A program made the translations under genes and the position numbers. A stretch of DNA of 64,000 nt from Pseudomonas frederiksbergensis (GTDB lineage Bacteria; Pseudomonadota; Gammaproteobacteria; Pseudomonadales; Pseudomonadaceae): the NCBI RefSeq assembly GCF_001952935.1, contig NZ_CP018319.1, forward strand, positions 1,167,501-1,231,500, read 5' to 3'. Of the stretch, positions 28,201-36,150 are shown in pieces (the stretch's first letter is position 1; each line of letters opens with the position of its first letter). Below the pieces are notes generated by a model. The model saw nothing but the letters and a program-made list of their open reading frames with translations, was not told where the DNA came from and did not search any database.

Positions 28201-28338
28201 GGGCAAACGGCCGAAGCGTTCAAGTTCACCTCGGCCCTGCCAGTGCAAGTGCTCAAGGGGATGGCGCCGATTCTGACGCCGTATCTGCAACCGGGAAGCA
28301 GTGTGGCGTGTGCGCCGGTTCCGACATCGCGACTGTGA
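25207..28338 (+). CDS. Bifunctional penicillin-binding protein (transglycosylase/transpeptidase), large form
   Basis: Up to 1043 residues. A membrane helix lies near 43-62. The GT51 transglycosylase part has the catalytic Glu192 in LLFIENRF, GGSTLATQ at 233-240 and RQNVIRDYLNSVPL. The transpeptidase part has SxxK (Ser523-Lys526, GSTAK), SxN (629-631, SIN) and KTGT (952-955). It thus resembles class A PBPs that polymerise and cross-link peptidoglycan, but it is longer and has a roughly 320-residue stretch between SxN and KTG. The start is uncertain: ATGs at 25207, 25222 and 25276 all precede the membrane helix and none has a strong ribosome site. It converges on the fimbrial operon. Confidence 0.87.
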   Translation: MDQSTMGVLWQTDSSKNVVQTGRMDETPLPEKSRSSRTRHGWGAFWLLLLIILIVLGLAAAKEMRTSKFQSRELSQYAATLSYELKPGPSDAIRYPGAGPFDLRLGYSSLDEFLSRLIKRDYVVAAQTRFSQKLMDYTDKGFFVPYPEKIQAGLSITDCRAAPLYQYKYPQQLYSSFAAIPPVVVNSLLFIENRFLLDPRQPRANPAVDWPRFGMAAWSQVAKLMHLPGQSAGGSTLATQLEKYRHSPDGLTVSGAEKIRQMISASVRAYQAGPETLEARQNVIRDYLNSVPLSAVPGHGEVHGMAEGLRVWYGADFNQANERLASKETDAKSMSEKGLALREMLSLMIAQRRPSHYLTKGREELASLTDSHLRLLAQNGVIDAPLAAAALTSKVTYRDWQTQPTIQPIETNKGISVARSRLGGLLNRPLYDLDRLDLSATSTLQGELQAQATEYLKHLADPEFAAQIGLMGERLLTPTSTAQVRYSFTLFELTPDGSRVRVQTDSTDQPFDINEGSKLELGSTAKMRVLTTYLQIIAELHEKYATMTVPELKKVDVPDQDRLSRWAVDYLIQTKDRNLPGMLGAALDRKYSASPGEAFFTGGGLHTFVNFRKEDNGRLPTLRDALRESINLPFIRLMRDLVRYTTYSGPNSSAELLKDDRDPRRQEYLASFADREGTSFLLKFWKKYKNKDTQARLETFLDGMRPTPIRMAAVHRYLLPQASQESFNMFVRSHLKGAKLTEKLTDERLQRLYESYGPGAYDLPDQGFIAKVHPLDLWLIGYLLNNPDAKFSQIVKASQFERQEVYSWLFKSRHKGARDSRIRTMLEIEAFLDIHQRWQKVGYPFDHLVPSLATAIGSSGDRPAALAELIGTILNDGVRMPTLRIDSLHFAANTPYETKLINDPDVGKRVMPSEVAAAMREALSQVVDAGTAKRISGSFITPDGKPLGMGGKTGTGDNRIEAFGSGGRILSSKSINRTATFVFYIGDRHFGTMTAFVPGQTAEAFKFTSALPVQVLKGMAPILTPYLQPGSSVACAPVPTSRL

Positions 28339-28409
28339 GTTTCAGACATTCAGTTCAATGGTGGCGGCCGATGCGCGAGCGCCTTGAAAACCGAAGCGCC
28401 TGCTTGTGC

Positions 28410-28946
28410 TCACGCCCCCGGCGCCCTGGCGTTGAACAACAACAGTACGTTGCCGTCGTAATCCCCCGGGCGGTATCCCCCGGGCGGCATCACCGGCGCG
28501 ATCTCCAGCAACACCCGCGTGCCTGCCGCGGCTTCAGCCGCCGACACCACCAGCCGCGAAGAAAGGTCCGGGCTCAACTCCAATCCGTTGAAACTGACCC
28601 GCAATGCCATGTTGTCACTCGGCTTGCCGTTCGACAGGTAGGGGGTGGCCTCCAGGCGCGCTTCAATGGCGCTGGTGTCATGCCGCACATCGAAATACTT
28701 GCGCACGCTGCTCAGGGTCCTTGTGGAGGGGTTCCAGTTCAACCGCTGCGGTCGGTGAATCCAGTCCGACTCGGCCGGGATTACATAAAACCCAAGGGTC
28801 GGAATATCCGCCGACACTTCGAACGTGTGCTCCTCCCGCGCAGCGAAAGCGCAAGCACTTATCAGCGTCAAGGCACCCACGCATCCGGCGACGGTCGCTT
28901 GCTTGATCTTGTCAGTTATCTGTTGCATCACCGATCGCCTCATCAT
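28410..28946 (-). CDS. CS1-type fimbrial subunit (second pilin)
   Basis: A 178-residue exported protein with a signal peptide (about residues 1-33, ending in CAFAA). The mature part, EEHTFEVSADIPTLGFYVIPAESDWIHRPQRLNWNPSTRTLSSVRKYFDV, resembles that of the pilin at 33607 (IVAHVPADDFYAVPVDSDLVNKDQDMSYNPST). A C-terminal GDYDGNVLLLFNA strand also matches. These are features of alternate (CS1/CFA-I-like) pilins. The start at 28946 overlaps the chaperone stop by ATGA, with later ATGs possible at 28943 and 28928. It is the last gene of the fimbrial operon and may be a minor or anchoring subunit. Confidence 0.82.
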   Translation of the reverse strand: MMRRSVMQQITDKIKQATVAGCVGALTLISACAFAAREEHTFEVSADIPTLGFYVIPAESDWIHRPQRLNWNPSTRTLSSVRKYFDVRHDTSAIEARLEATPYLSNGKPSDNMALRVSFNGLELSPDLSSRLVVSAAEAAAGTRVLLEIAPVMPPGGYRPGDYDGNVLLLFNARAPGA

Positions 28947-29689
28947 TGCTTGCTGGCAGTGCGCAGCGTTTTTTTCGCGTTGCCCTCGACCAGAGTGAAG
29001 CGGTATTCGCGACCGGGCTTTTTCTCGAATTCGAACGTCTTGCCCGCAAGGATGTGGTGTTTGGTAGTCGGCTCGCACTCGGTCTCATCCTTCAGCGAGC
29101 AGTTGCGAAACTCATCGACCACCACGACCGTATTACCGTTATTGCGCAGCGTGTAACGCTCGGCTGCGTCATTGATCACGCTGTCGAAACGACTGTCCTT
29201 TGGCCGTACGAAGAACACCGTGCCAAACCCGGTCATGACGTTAACCCCCGCCGACAGATTCTTTTTGTACTCATCGCGTTCCTCGCTGGACACCGCAAAA
29301 TCGTCTTCCTTTTCCGGCACCACCGGCACAAAGCGCACGCGAAAATATCGTTCGGTGTCCCGATTGCCCATCAGCAGCAAGCGTGTGCCCTGCATGCCAT
29401 TGGCCGGCACGATCAAGCGCGCGGGACTGGCCATCAAGCCATCGCGGCCACTTGCATCCGCTTGGGTCTTGACCGGCACTTCACGGGACGTTCCATCGTC
29501 GTCGTAGAGGATCTCCAGGATGTTGACTTTGACGAACGCGGTGCTGTCACCGCGGTTGAACACACGCTTGAGGTAGGTGCTCTTGTCACCGTCCAGATAG
29601 TCGTAGACCGTTCCGACGTTGATCTGCGGCCCGGCCTGAAGACCCAATGAAAAACCGCTCAAACCCAACAGCAACCACAGACGTTTCAT
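28943..29689 (-). CDS. Periplasmic fimbrial chaperone (alternate chaperone-usher type)
   Basis: A 248-residue exported protein with a signal peptide (MKRLWLLLGLSGFSLGLQA). Two Ig-like domains follow: an N-terminal one with VYDYLDGDKSTYLKRVFNRGDSTAFVKV and LIVPANGMQGTRLLLMGNRDTERYFRVRFVPV (the region that donates a strand to pilins), and a C-terminal one. The layout matches CooB/CfaA-like chaperones rather than classic PapD. The ATG at 29689 is preferred over 29704 because AAGGGT precedes it. It lies 59 bases after the tip protein gene. Confidence 0.82.
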   Translation of the reverse strand: MKRLWLLLGLSGFSLGLQAGPQINVGTVYDYLDGDKSTYLKRVFNRGDSTAFVKVNILEILYDDDGTSREVPVKTQADASGRDGLMASPARLIVPANGMQGTRLLLMGNRDTERYFRVRFVPVVPEKEDDFAVSSEERDEYKKNLSAGVNVMTGFGTVFFVRPKDSRFDSVINDAAERYTLRNNGNTVVVVDEFRNCSLKDETECEPTTKHHILAGKTFEFEKKPGREYRFTLVEGNAKKTLRTASKQ

Positions 29690-29748
29690 ACCCTTGAACC
29701 TCATGACAATGAACACAACACGGACGGCACTTGGCGATACGCAGCCCA

Positions 29749-30972
29749 TCAAAGATCCGAATCCCAAATCACCGTGACGTTGCCGGCGTAGTAGCCCGCC
29801 TGACCGGGGCTTAGCATGAAGCCCATATGGATGGAGGGAATTTCGAAGTGCAACACGCCGGGACGCCTGTCCATATAAAAGCTCGGTTGAAACTGCTGGG
29901 CATTCTCGGCACCGACACGTAGCCGACGCTGCTTGACCGGTTGACCGGCGAGGTCGGTCAGGCCATTTGGCAGCGTGGTGCTGACCTGTACCTCAACCGC
30001 ACGCCCGGTCGTGTGGTCCTTGATCATGCACTCAAAAGGTCTTATGGCGATTTCGCATTCCAGGTGCATTTTGAAACGCGTCGACGCCGAGATATTGAAA
30101 GTCTGATCCCGGAACAGCCGTACAGGCTTGCGCCCTTCCTGCAACCAGCTTTGCCAGCCACCTGCCGGGGTCAACCGGACTTTTTCCCCGCCAGGAGGAA
30201 TATCGACTTTCAGCGTGTGTTGTACGTCCAGCACGAAGTCCAGGGTCAGGTCACTGTCGTTCGCAGGCATGCTTCCCAAGTCGAAATCAGCGCCTGGGCC
30301 GACCCGATAGCTCATCGATCCGGTATAGAGCCCGCTCGACATTCCCAGCGGGTTGGGCGTGCGCAGTTCATAGGCAATATCCAGAGTTTCGAAGGACATA
30401 TACGGAATAGCGAAGTAGGGTCTTCTGTAACAGGGCCCATTTAATATCGGGGTTTTCCAGAAGAACCGATAGCTATAGGGTGTGTACGCCCCTACGCCGC
30501 TGTACTGGCAAGGAGGTGGCGCGTATACCCAACTACTGCCCTCCCACAGCTTCTGATGTCCCTCGAGTATGTCTGTCACACCGACCAGGCTTGCGGCTGT
30601 ATGACTCAGCATGTACTCGGAACCGACACCGGTAATGCGCACCTCAACCGTTTCGGTTTCCTGTGTGTCCCTGTTCGTGACTGTCAGTTGCCGCCAATTG
30701 GCCGGTACTTTCACCGGTATGCTTTCCAGCCGTTCGACGTTTGCCCTCGGCCCGAAGCGAACCGGCAAACGAATGCTGAACATATTGTTGTCCTGGCACT
30801 GTTCCGGGTAAGTCGCGCAATAGCCGCTGTTGGGGGTCTTGTTGATGAATACGTTTTTTTGCGGCTGCGAGGGATCGGGGGTGAACAGCGCCCGGATCTC
30901 CTGATTCAACGCCCCAACCGATGGAGCCACCAGCGTCATCGCCAGCGCAAGGCCGATAGTAGAGATTTTCAT
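29749..30972 (-). CDS. Fimbrial tip protein (CooD/CfaE-like minor subunit)
   Basis: A 407-residue exported protein with a signal peptide (MKISTIGLALAMTLVAPSVGA). It has several cysteines in the N-terminal half (SGYCATYPEQCQ, PPPCQYSG, LNGPCYRRPYF) and ends in FMLSPGQAGYYAGNVTVIWDSDL, a C-terminal strand like those of the tip subunits of CS1-type pili. The N-terminal half would be the adhesin domain; its receptor is unknown. It starts four bases after the usher stop. The tip-gene position directly after the usher is the order found in CS1-type operons. Confidence 0.82.
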   Translation of the reverse strand: MKISTIGLALAMTLVAPSVGALNQEIRALFTPDPSQPQKNVFINKTPNSGYCATYPEQCQDNNMFSIRLPVRFGPRANVERLESIPVKVPANWRQLTVTNRDTQETETVEVRITGVGSEYMLSHTAASLVGVTDILEGHQKLWEGSSWVYAPPPCQYSGVGAYTPYSYRFFWKTPILNGPCYRRPYFAIPYMSFETLDIAYELRTPNPLGMSSGLYTGSMSYRVGPGADFDLGSMPANDSDLTLDFVLDVQHTLKVDIPPGGEKVRLTPAGGWQSWLQEGRKPVRLFRDQTFNISASTRFKMHLECEIAIRPFECMIKDHTTGRAVEVQVSTTLPNGLTDLAGQPVKQRRLRVGAENAQQFQPSFYMDRRPGVLHFEIPSIHMGFMLSPGQAGYYAGNVTVIWDSDL

Positions 30973-30976
30973 GGCT

Positions 30977-33499
30977 TCAACCTGCCTTCTGGTCAGAGGA
31001 ACTGGCATCGGCCAGCGTGTCCGGCGTGCACTGCAGATCACCGATCATCAACACGTTGTTTTCACTGCGATAACGATTGGCATCGAGGCGGAACTGGCAC
31101 AACAACTGATTGGCGTAACGCACCTCCAGGGTCGGTGAACCGGCGTTCATTTCCATCGAGAAAAACCCGTCGACTTCAGTCACCCCACGGCTGGCATGGT
31201 TGATCACGTGATGTCCCTTGAGCGGCTGTCCTTGTGCGTCGAGCAAGCGTCCGAGCACGGTCAGGGTTTTCATCACCCGCACCTGGCGATAGTCCACGCC
31301 GCCCTTGTTCAGGTGATAGCGGGTACGGGAGGGTTCGATGCTCGCTGCCGGGACGTGGTTGCCTTCGAAATCAAAGCTCACCGAGCTGTTCCTGTAGGCC
31401 GTCAACGGAATGAAATTGCGCCCCGGGCGCAACGCCACGCTGCCGCCACTGAGGTCGTCGGCGCGCAGGGCGATACCGTCGATATCGGACTCGATGTCGA
31501 CAATCATCCCGGCGCCGCGCCCCTGATGCTGGCTGGTCAGGGCCATGCGCTGACCACCAACGACCACCGTGCTGTCGAGGTTTACGCCGCCTGTGAAGTT
31601 GCCGTTGAAGGAGGAGCGCTGAACAAAACCGTCGCCGTTGATTGCATCGGTGCGAAAGTTCGTCAGGCTCGACAAGCCGACGCCATAGGTGTCGGTGAGC
31701 GCGGTTACCGAGACGCTTTGCAGCACATGGTCTTGCAGATCTTTGCGATAACCGAGTGACGCGTTGTTGTCGCGGCTGCCGTCACGGGCCGTACGCGAGC
31801 CGATGCTGCCGGACACTTGCTGACCAGGTCCGCCCAGTGCCATGTTGATGCTTAGATCGACCCCGCGATTACGCGCATCACCGCTGCTGAAGCTGCCCGG
31901 ACGATCGAACAGCGACAGTCGCCAGTTGGCATCGCTGCCCATCAGCGTCATGCGTTGCGTCCAACCCAGGTCCAGGCCGACGCCTTCAACGTTACCATCG
32001 CTGTGAGACACCCGCGCGTTGAGCGAACTTTTGCGGCTGATCCGGTGGTTCAACGCCAGCGATGAATTGCTGGTTTCGCCGGTGAACACGTTACGTTGGC
32101 GCACGCGGGTGCCGTCGGGCAACGTGTCGTAGGTGTTGGTGGTGTCGAGCCAGCTACGGTTATGGCTCACTACCAGGCTGCCGGATCCATAGTTGTAGAG
32201 CACTTGCAGATCGGCGCCGCTGCCGTGGTTTTCGGTCTGGTACAGATTGGCGTAGAGGTTGATGCTGTTGGCCAGGCTCCAGTCGATGGAACTGCCGTAC
32301 TGAAGGGTGTTGCGGACCTGACGTGCCGACAACCCTAGAATCGCTCGAGGATGCAGCAGGTAGTTGATCGCAGCTCCCGCCGTCGCATCGCCGTCGTTCT
32401 GTTGATCCCAGTTGCTGAACAATTTGCTTTCCTGCCCGGCGAACAGGTTGTAGCGCCAGCGCTCATCGAGATTGCTCCAGTTGTTCGGTTTGTAGATCAG
32501 TTCCTGAGTGGTCGTGGTGGTTTGACCGTCTTCGATCAATCGCACTTCCACTTCGTAAATACCGCCGGGCAATGGCCGGGTGTCGAGGGTTTGCAAACCT
32601 GCCGGGACGGACTGGGTGTTGATCAGCAAACCATCGCGATAAATCTCCACCGAGGCCTGGCGATTGGCGGTGACATAAATCGGATAAACGCTGGGTTTCG
32701 GGCTGTCGATCGCCAGGCTGTCAGAACTGCCGTACATCACGCCCACGGCGATGTCAGGGCTGGTGCCAAACGAGCGCGGCTGGCGAGTGAGGCCTTCGGA
32801 ATTGGGGGTGAAATATCCCAGTCGAAAAAAACTGCCTTGCAGTTCGCGCTGGGTGTAAAGCTCATGCACCGCGTGGTAGGTCTTGGTGTCCGGGCCGCCA
32901 AGACGTGCCAGTTGCATGTCGAAGGTCTGGCTCCAGTTGCCAAGGCTACCACTGGCTTCGAGGCCGAAACGCCCCCCCAGATCCTGTTCCTGGCCTCCGT
33001 TGAGGTTGAGCTGGTTGCGCACCATCAGGCCGCTGCTGCCGCCTTCGGGCTGTTCATAAAAACGCTTGGCTTGAGTGTCGCGCTCGGCATTTTCAGTGAC
33101 GATCGACAGCAATGAGCTTTCCAGGTTGTAGTGAACCGCCAGCATCTGTTCCGGGCACTGGCCGGTACAGGCACCCAGCGCCACGCCAGGCTTGAGAACA
33201 TCGGCCCAGGTTTGGCGCTCACTGGCGTCAAAACGGCTTTCGCTGGTATCGGTGAAATCGAGCAACGTCACCCGGTCGTCGCGGGACAACACAATCATCG
33301 CCTCACCGAGGGGTTGCTGATCGAGCTCGACCCGAACGGCCAACGGCACATCGAAGAAATGCTCCTCGAAATCCGCCGGCAGACCCTTGGCCTGGGCCAG
33401 CAAACTTCTGGGGGTGTTATCAATAGAAGTCGGCGCCGCAAATGCGCTGCTACATAACAGCAACGCAAGCGCTGCCGCGATGGGCGTCATCGGGAACAT
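30977..33499 (-). CDS. Outer-membrane fimbrial usher (CS1/TcfC-type)
   Basis: An 840-residue protein with a signal peptide (ending in SSAFA). The N-terminal part has VRVELDQQPLGEAMIVLSRDDRVTLLDF, then a long beta-barrel region of alternating aromatic strands, with SVYPIYVTANRQASVEIYRDGLLINTQSVPAGLQTLDTRPLPGGIYEVEVRLIEDG forming the plug-like domain seen in alternate-clade ushers. The C-terminal part has LGRLLDAQGQPLKGHHVINHASRGVTEVDGFFS. It secretes and assembles the pilins. The ATG at 33499 is chosen; a TTG two codons earlier and an ATG at 33490 are alternatives. It lies about 107 bases after the major pilin gene. Confidence 0.87.
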   Translation of the reverse strand: MFPMTPIAAALALLLCSSAFAAPTSIDNTPRSLLAQAKGLPADFEEHFFDVPLAVRVELDQQPLGEAMIVLSRDDRVTLLDFTDTSESRFDASERQTWADVLKPGVALGACTGQCPEQMLAVHYNLESSLLSIVTENAERDTQAKRFYEQPEGGSSGLMVRNQLNLNGGQEQDLGGRFGLEASGSLGNWSQTFDMQLARLGGPDTKTYHAVHELYTQRELQGSFFRLGYFTPNSEGLTRQPRSFGTSPDIAVGVMYGSSDSLAIDSPKPSVYPIYVTANRQASVEIYRDGLLINTQSVPAGLQTLDTRPLPGGIYEVEVRLIEDGQTTTTTQELIYKPNNWSNLDERWRYNLFAGQESKLFSNWDQQNDGDATAGAAINYLLHPRAILGLSARQVRNTLQYGSSIDWSLANSINLYANLYQTENHGSGADLQVLYNYGSGSLVVSHNRSWLDTTNTYDTLPDGTRVRQRNVFTGETSNSSLALNHRISRKSSLNARVSHSDGNVEGVGLDLGWTQRMTLMGSDANWRLSLFDRPGSFSSGDARNRGVDLSINMALGGPGQQVSGSIGSRTARDGSRDNNASLGYRKDLQDHVLQSVSVTALTDTYGVGLSSLTNFRTDAINGDGFVQRSSFNGNFTGGVNLDSTVVVGGQRMALTSQHQGRGAGMIVDIESDIDGIALRADDLSGGSVALRPGRNFIPLTAYRNSSVSFDFEGNHVPAASIEPSRTRYHLNKGGVDYRQVRVMKTLTVLGRLLDAQGQPLKGHHVINHASRGVTEVDGFFSMEMNAGSPTLEVRYANQLLCQFRLDANRYRSENNVLMIGDLQCTPDTLADASSSDQKAG

Positions 33500-33606
33500 G
33501 AACAAGTACTCTGATTACAAGGAAGTCAAAACCCGGCCGACAATCCGAAAGTTTGCCGACCGGTTACGTTACTTTGAATAAGTAAACGTTCTGCCGCGAG
33601 TATTAC

Positions 33607-34083
33607 TTAGACGGAAGGTTCAACGACCAGCAGGACAACGCCGGTGTAATCACCTGCATCAGGCTTGGCGCCTGTTGCACTGATTTTGAACGGTGCGCGA
33701 TAGCGGACGTTGGACTCGGCTTCGCCAACAACTTCCTGCGAAGTGGTCGTCAGCGTTTTGCCGTTGAGCTCGACTTTCAGGTCGATGGTCTTGTTACCGG
33801 CAATCAGCTTCGGCACGCCTTCCAGGCGGGCGTGAACCTTGCCGGCGGTGTGCAGCACGTCAAAGTGCCCGTCGACTGTTCTCATGGAGTCGGTAGACGG
33901 GTTGTAGCTCATGTCCTGGTCCTTGTTGACCAGGTCCGAATCGACCGGCACCGCGTAGAAATCGTCGGCCGGAACGTGGGCCACAATGTTGATGGAGTGC
34001 TTGGCCTCGGTAGCGGCAAACGCCATCGAGGAGCTCAGTGCCAGAACAGCCAAAGGAGCAGCAAACGCGATTTTCTTGAACAT
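33607..34083 (-). CDS. CS1-type fimbrial major subunit
   Basis: A 158-residue pilin with a clear signal peptide (MFKKIAFAAPLAVLALSSSMAFAA). The mature protein begins TEAKHSINIVAHVPADDFYAVP and ends with the strand GDYTGVVLLVVEPSV; it is rich in beta strands and lacks cysteines, as in CS1/CFA-I major pilins. It is the first gene of the five-gene fimbrial operon. The 107-base gap to the usher may allow a higher yield of pilin than of the other products. Confidence 0.87.
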   Translation of the reverse strand: MFKKIAFAAPLAVLALSSSMAFAATEAKHSINIVAHVPADDFYAVPVDSDLVNKDQDMSYNPSTDSMRTVDGHFDVLHTAGKVHARLEGVPKLIAGNKTIDLKVELNGKTLTTTSQEVVGEAESNVRYRAPFKISATGAKPDAGDYTGVVLLVVEPSV

Positions 34084-34589
34084 TAGTCAGTACCTGTCGT
34101 TTTAAATAATCGATTCGTTGAAAGTTCCTGGATAAGTAGAACTGTCACGAGCAGTTATGACTCAACCGAACTTTCAACGCCGAAAGATGATCGACCAATT
34201 GTTCTGGAAAGTAAGCAGGCAAGTTCCGACAACCGTGTAGCCAGAGTGCATCAGCGAGGAAAGAAAAAAACTGAAATAACATAAAAGTGACTGTCTGGCT
34301 GTAAGACACAGACTACAATTCTTGCTCTATCCGCGATAACAACGAGATATTAACGAAGTCACTTCTGTAGGATTAACACTACATACCCAGCAAACATTAG
34401 GCCATACACATAACATTAGAGAGTTAACACTAATTTCCGGCTTTTCACTGAATTAAAAACCACCGTTTTTTTGATATTGCAGGCTTCGACCCGACGCGAC
34501 GCTCGGGGGTAGCCACTGGTCGGGAGTCCTTGCCTTCTCGTTAAGATATATCTTAAGTTGTATCTAAACACGACGAGAGAAAGCAAAAA
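34084..34589. other. Divergent control region of the fimbrial and PadR genes
   Basis: About 500 bases, clearly richer in A and T than the surroundings (TAACATAAAAGTGACTG, TTAGAGAGTTAACACTAATTT). It separates the leftward fimbrial operon from the rightward PadR gene. It holds the palindrome at 34541 and must hold the fimbrial promoter. No further gene was recognised. Confidence 0.65.
34541..34556. promoter_or_regulatory. Perfect 16-bp palindrome, likely PadR operator
   Basis: TTAAGATATATCTTAA is a perfect inverted repeat 33 bases upstream of the PadR/YqjI-like gene. Regulators of this family bind AT-rich palindromes of this kind and repress their own transcription. Its position and symmetry make autoregulation the likely reading. 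Confidence 0.7.
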
Positions 34590-35165
34590 ATGAGAGACCA
34601 TCATTCCCCCCACCGTGAACACGGTGACGGCCGCGACGGCTTCGAGAAACGCCCCGGCCGTGAACGCGGTGGACGCGGCCCCCGGGTCTTCGCCCCCGGC
34701 GATCTGAAACTGCTGCTGCTGGCGCTGATCGCCGAACAGCCGTGCCACGGCTACGACTTGATCCGCCAGATAGAAAGCATGTTCGACGGCGCCTACTGCC
34801 CCAGCCCCGGTGTGATCTACCCGACCCTGACCTTCCTTGAAGAAAGCGAAATGATCCTGGGCGACGCCGAGGGCGGGAAAAAACGCTACACCATCACCGA
34901 GGCCGGACGTCTGTCATTAAGCGATCAGGCGATCGCACTGGACGGCGTGCGGATGCGCATCGAAGTCAGCAAGCGCTCATTGCGCGGCCATGACCGTCCC
35001 GCCGAAATTCACGAAGCAGTGCACAACTTGCGTCATGCCTTGCAGATGCATCACGGCCGCTGGAGCCCGGAAGAAATCCTGCGGGTGCGCGACCTGCTGA
35101 ACAACACCGCCAAAGCCATCGTCGACGGCCCTGCCGTTCAACCCGCTCAGGAGCAAGCCGAATGA
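34590..35165 (+). CDS. yqjI: PadR family metalloregulator, YqjI-like
   Basis: A 191-residue regulator. The first 35 residues are rich in His, Asp, Glu and Arg (MRDHHSPHREHGDGRDGFEK), as in the metal-binding N terminus of E. coli YqjI, a nickel-responsive repressor. A PadR winged helix follows (LKLLLLALIAEQPCHGYDLI, PSPGVIYPTLTFLEESEMI, GKKRYTITEAG) and a C-terminal dimerisation helix. The stop overlaps the start of the siderophore-reductase gene by ATGA. In E. coli yqjI represses yqjH in response to metal, and here the two genes form an operon. Confidence 0.82.
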   Translation: MRDHHSPHREHGDGRDGFEKRPGRERGGRGPRVFAPGDLKLLLLALIAEQPCHGYDLIRQIESMFDGAYCPSPGVIYPTLTFLEESEMILGDAEGGKKRYTITEAGRLSLSDQAIALDGVRMRIEVSKRSLRGHDRPAEIHEAVHNLRHALQMHHGRWSPEEILRVRDLLNNTAKAIVDGPAVQPAQEQAE

Positions 35166-35947
35166 CTGAAGTGATCGTGCAAACCATCCACCGTGTCAGC
35201 CACGAGATCAAACGCCGTCGCCTGGAAGTGTTGCGGGTGGTCGACCTGACGCCGCGCATGCGCCGCATCACGCTGGGGGGGCCGGAATTGGCGGGCTTCG
35301 TCAGCCTCGGCACGGACGACCACGTCAAACTGCTGTTTCCACAAAACGCGGCGGAACAAGCGGCACTGGAAACCCTGGTGCTCGGTGCCGGCAAAACCGA
35401 TCAGCCGATGCCAGCCATGCGCGATTACACGCCGCGTCGTTACGACCTCGACACGCTGGAACTGGACATCGACTTCGTGCTGCACGGCGACGGCCCTGCT
35501 TCGACCTGGGCCGAGCAAGCCAAACCCGGCCAGTTCCTGCACATCGGCGGGCCACGGGGATCGATGGTCGTGCCGGACATCTTCGACAGCTACTTGCTGA
35601 TCGGTGACGAAACGGCCCTGCCCGCGATCGCTCGACGCCTGGAAAGCCTGGCGGCCAATCGCCGGGTGCTGGCGGTCATCGAAGTGGAGAACGGTGCCGA
35701 GCAACAGAAGCTGGAAAGCGCTGCGCAGGTGAATGTGATCTGGGTCTTGCGCGAAGGCGGGAAGAACAACTTGCTCAACACCGTGAAGGAACTGCAAGTG
35801 CCAAGTGGCAATTTGTACGCCTGGGTGGCGACCGAAAGCAAAGTGTCGCGACAGATACGCCGGGTGTTGCTCGATGAGCATGGACTGGATGAAAAGTTCG
35901 TCAAAGCTGTGGGTTACTGGCGGCTGGATGATAGCGACGAGGAGTGA
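35162..35947 (+). CDS. yqjH: Siderophore-interacting protein / ferric-siderophore reductase, YqjH-like
   Basis: A 261-residue cytoplasmic flavoprotein: an FAD-binding barrel (RRLEVLRVVDLTPRMRRITLGGPEL, AMRDYTPRRYDLDTLELDIDFVLHG with the RxYT motif, GPASTWAEQAKPGQFLHIGGPRGS) and a C-terminal NAD(P)H-binding part (DSYLLIGDETALPAIARRLESL). The family reduces ferric siderophores in the cytoplasm to release iron. It overlaps the YqjI-like regulator gene and is presumably controlled by it. REP elements follow. Confidence 0.9.
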   Translation: MTEVIVQTIHRVSHEIKRRRLEVLRVVDLTPRMRRITLGGPELAGFVSLGTDDHVKLLFPQNAAEQAALETLVLGAGKTDQPMPAMRDYTPRRYDLDTLELDIDFVLHGDGPASTWAEQAKPGQFLHIGGPRGSMVVPDIFDSYLLIGDETALPAIARRLESLAANRRVLAVIEVENGAEQQKLESAAQVNVIWVLREGGKNNLLNTVKELQVPSGNLYAWVATESKVSRQIRRVLLDEHGLDEKFVKAVGYWRLDDSDEE

Positions 35948-36010
35948 CAACGACTTTTGTGGCTGCCAGGTTTTCTGTGGTCAGGGGACTTCTGTGGTCA
36001 GGGGCTTTTT

Positions 36011-36126
36011 TGTGGCGAGGGGACTTGTCCCCGTTGGGCTGCGAAGCAGACCTGAAATCTGCTGAACCGAGTCGCATGATCTTGCGGCCGCTTCGCGACC
36101 GAACGGGGACAAGTCCCCTCGCCACA
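36011..36126. repeat. REP-type inverted repeat pair, GTGGCGAGGGGACTTG family
   Basis: TGTGGCGAGGGGACTTGTCC is paired in inverse with GGACAAGTCCCCTCGCCACA. Partial copies lie just outside it (TCTGTGGTCAGGGGACTTC and TCTGTGGTCAGGGGCTTTT at 35974-36009, and CCCCTCGCCGCAG at 36131), so the gap between the YqjH-like gene and the Pr6Pr gene is filled with layered repeats. Confidence 0.82.
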
Positions 36127-36150
36127 AAAGCCCCTCGCCGCAGTGGGTGC

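Noticed and set aside
25945..28290. Open frame of about 780 codons opposite the penicillin-binding protein gene
   Set aside because: It mirrors the codon bias of the true gene on the other strand, and its translation is rich in Gln, His and Arg with no domain. The forward frame has clear GT51 and transpeptidase motifs.
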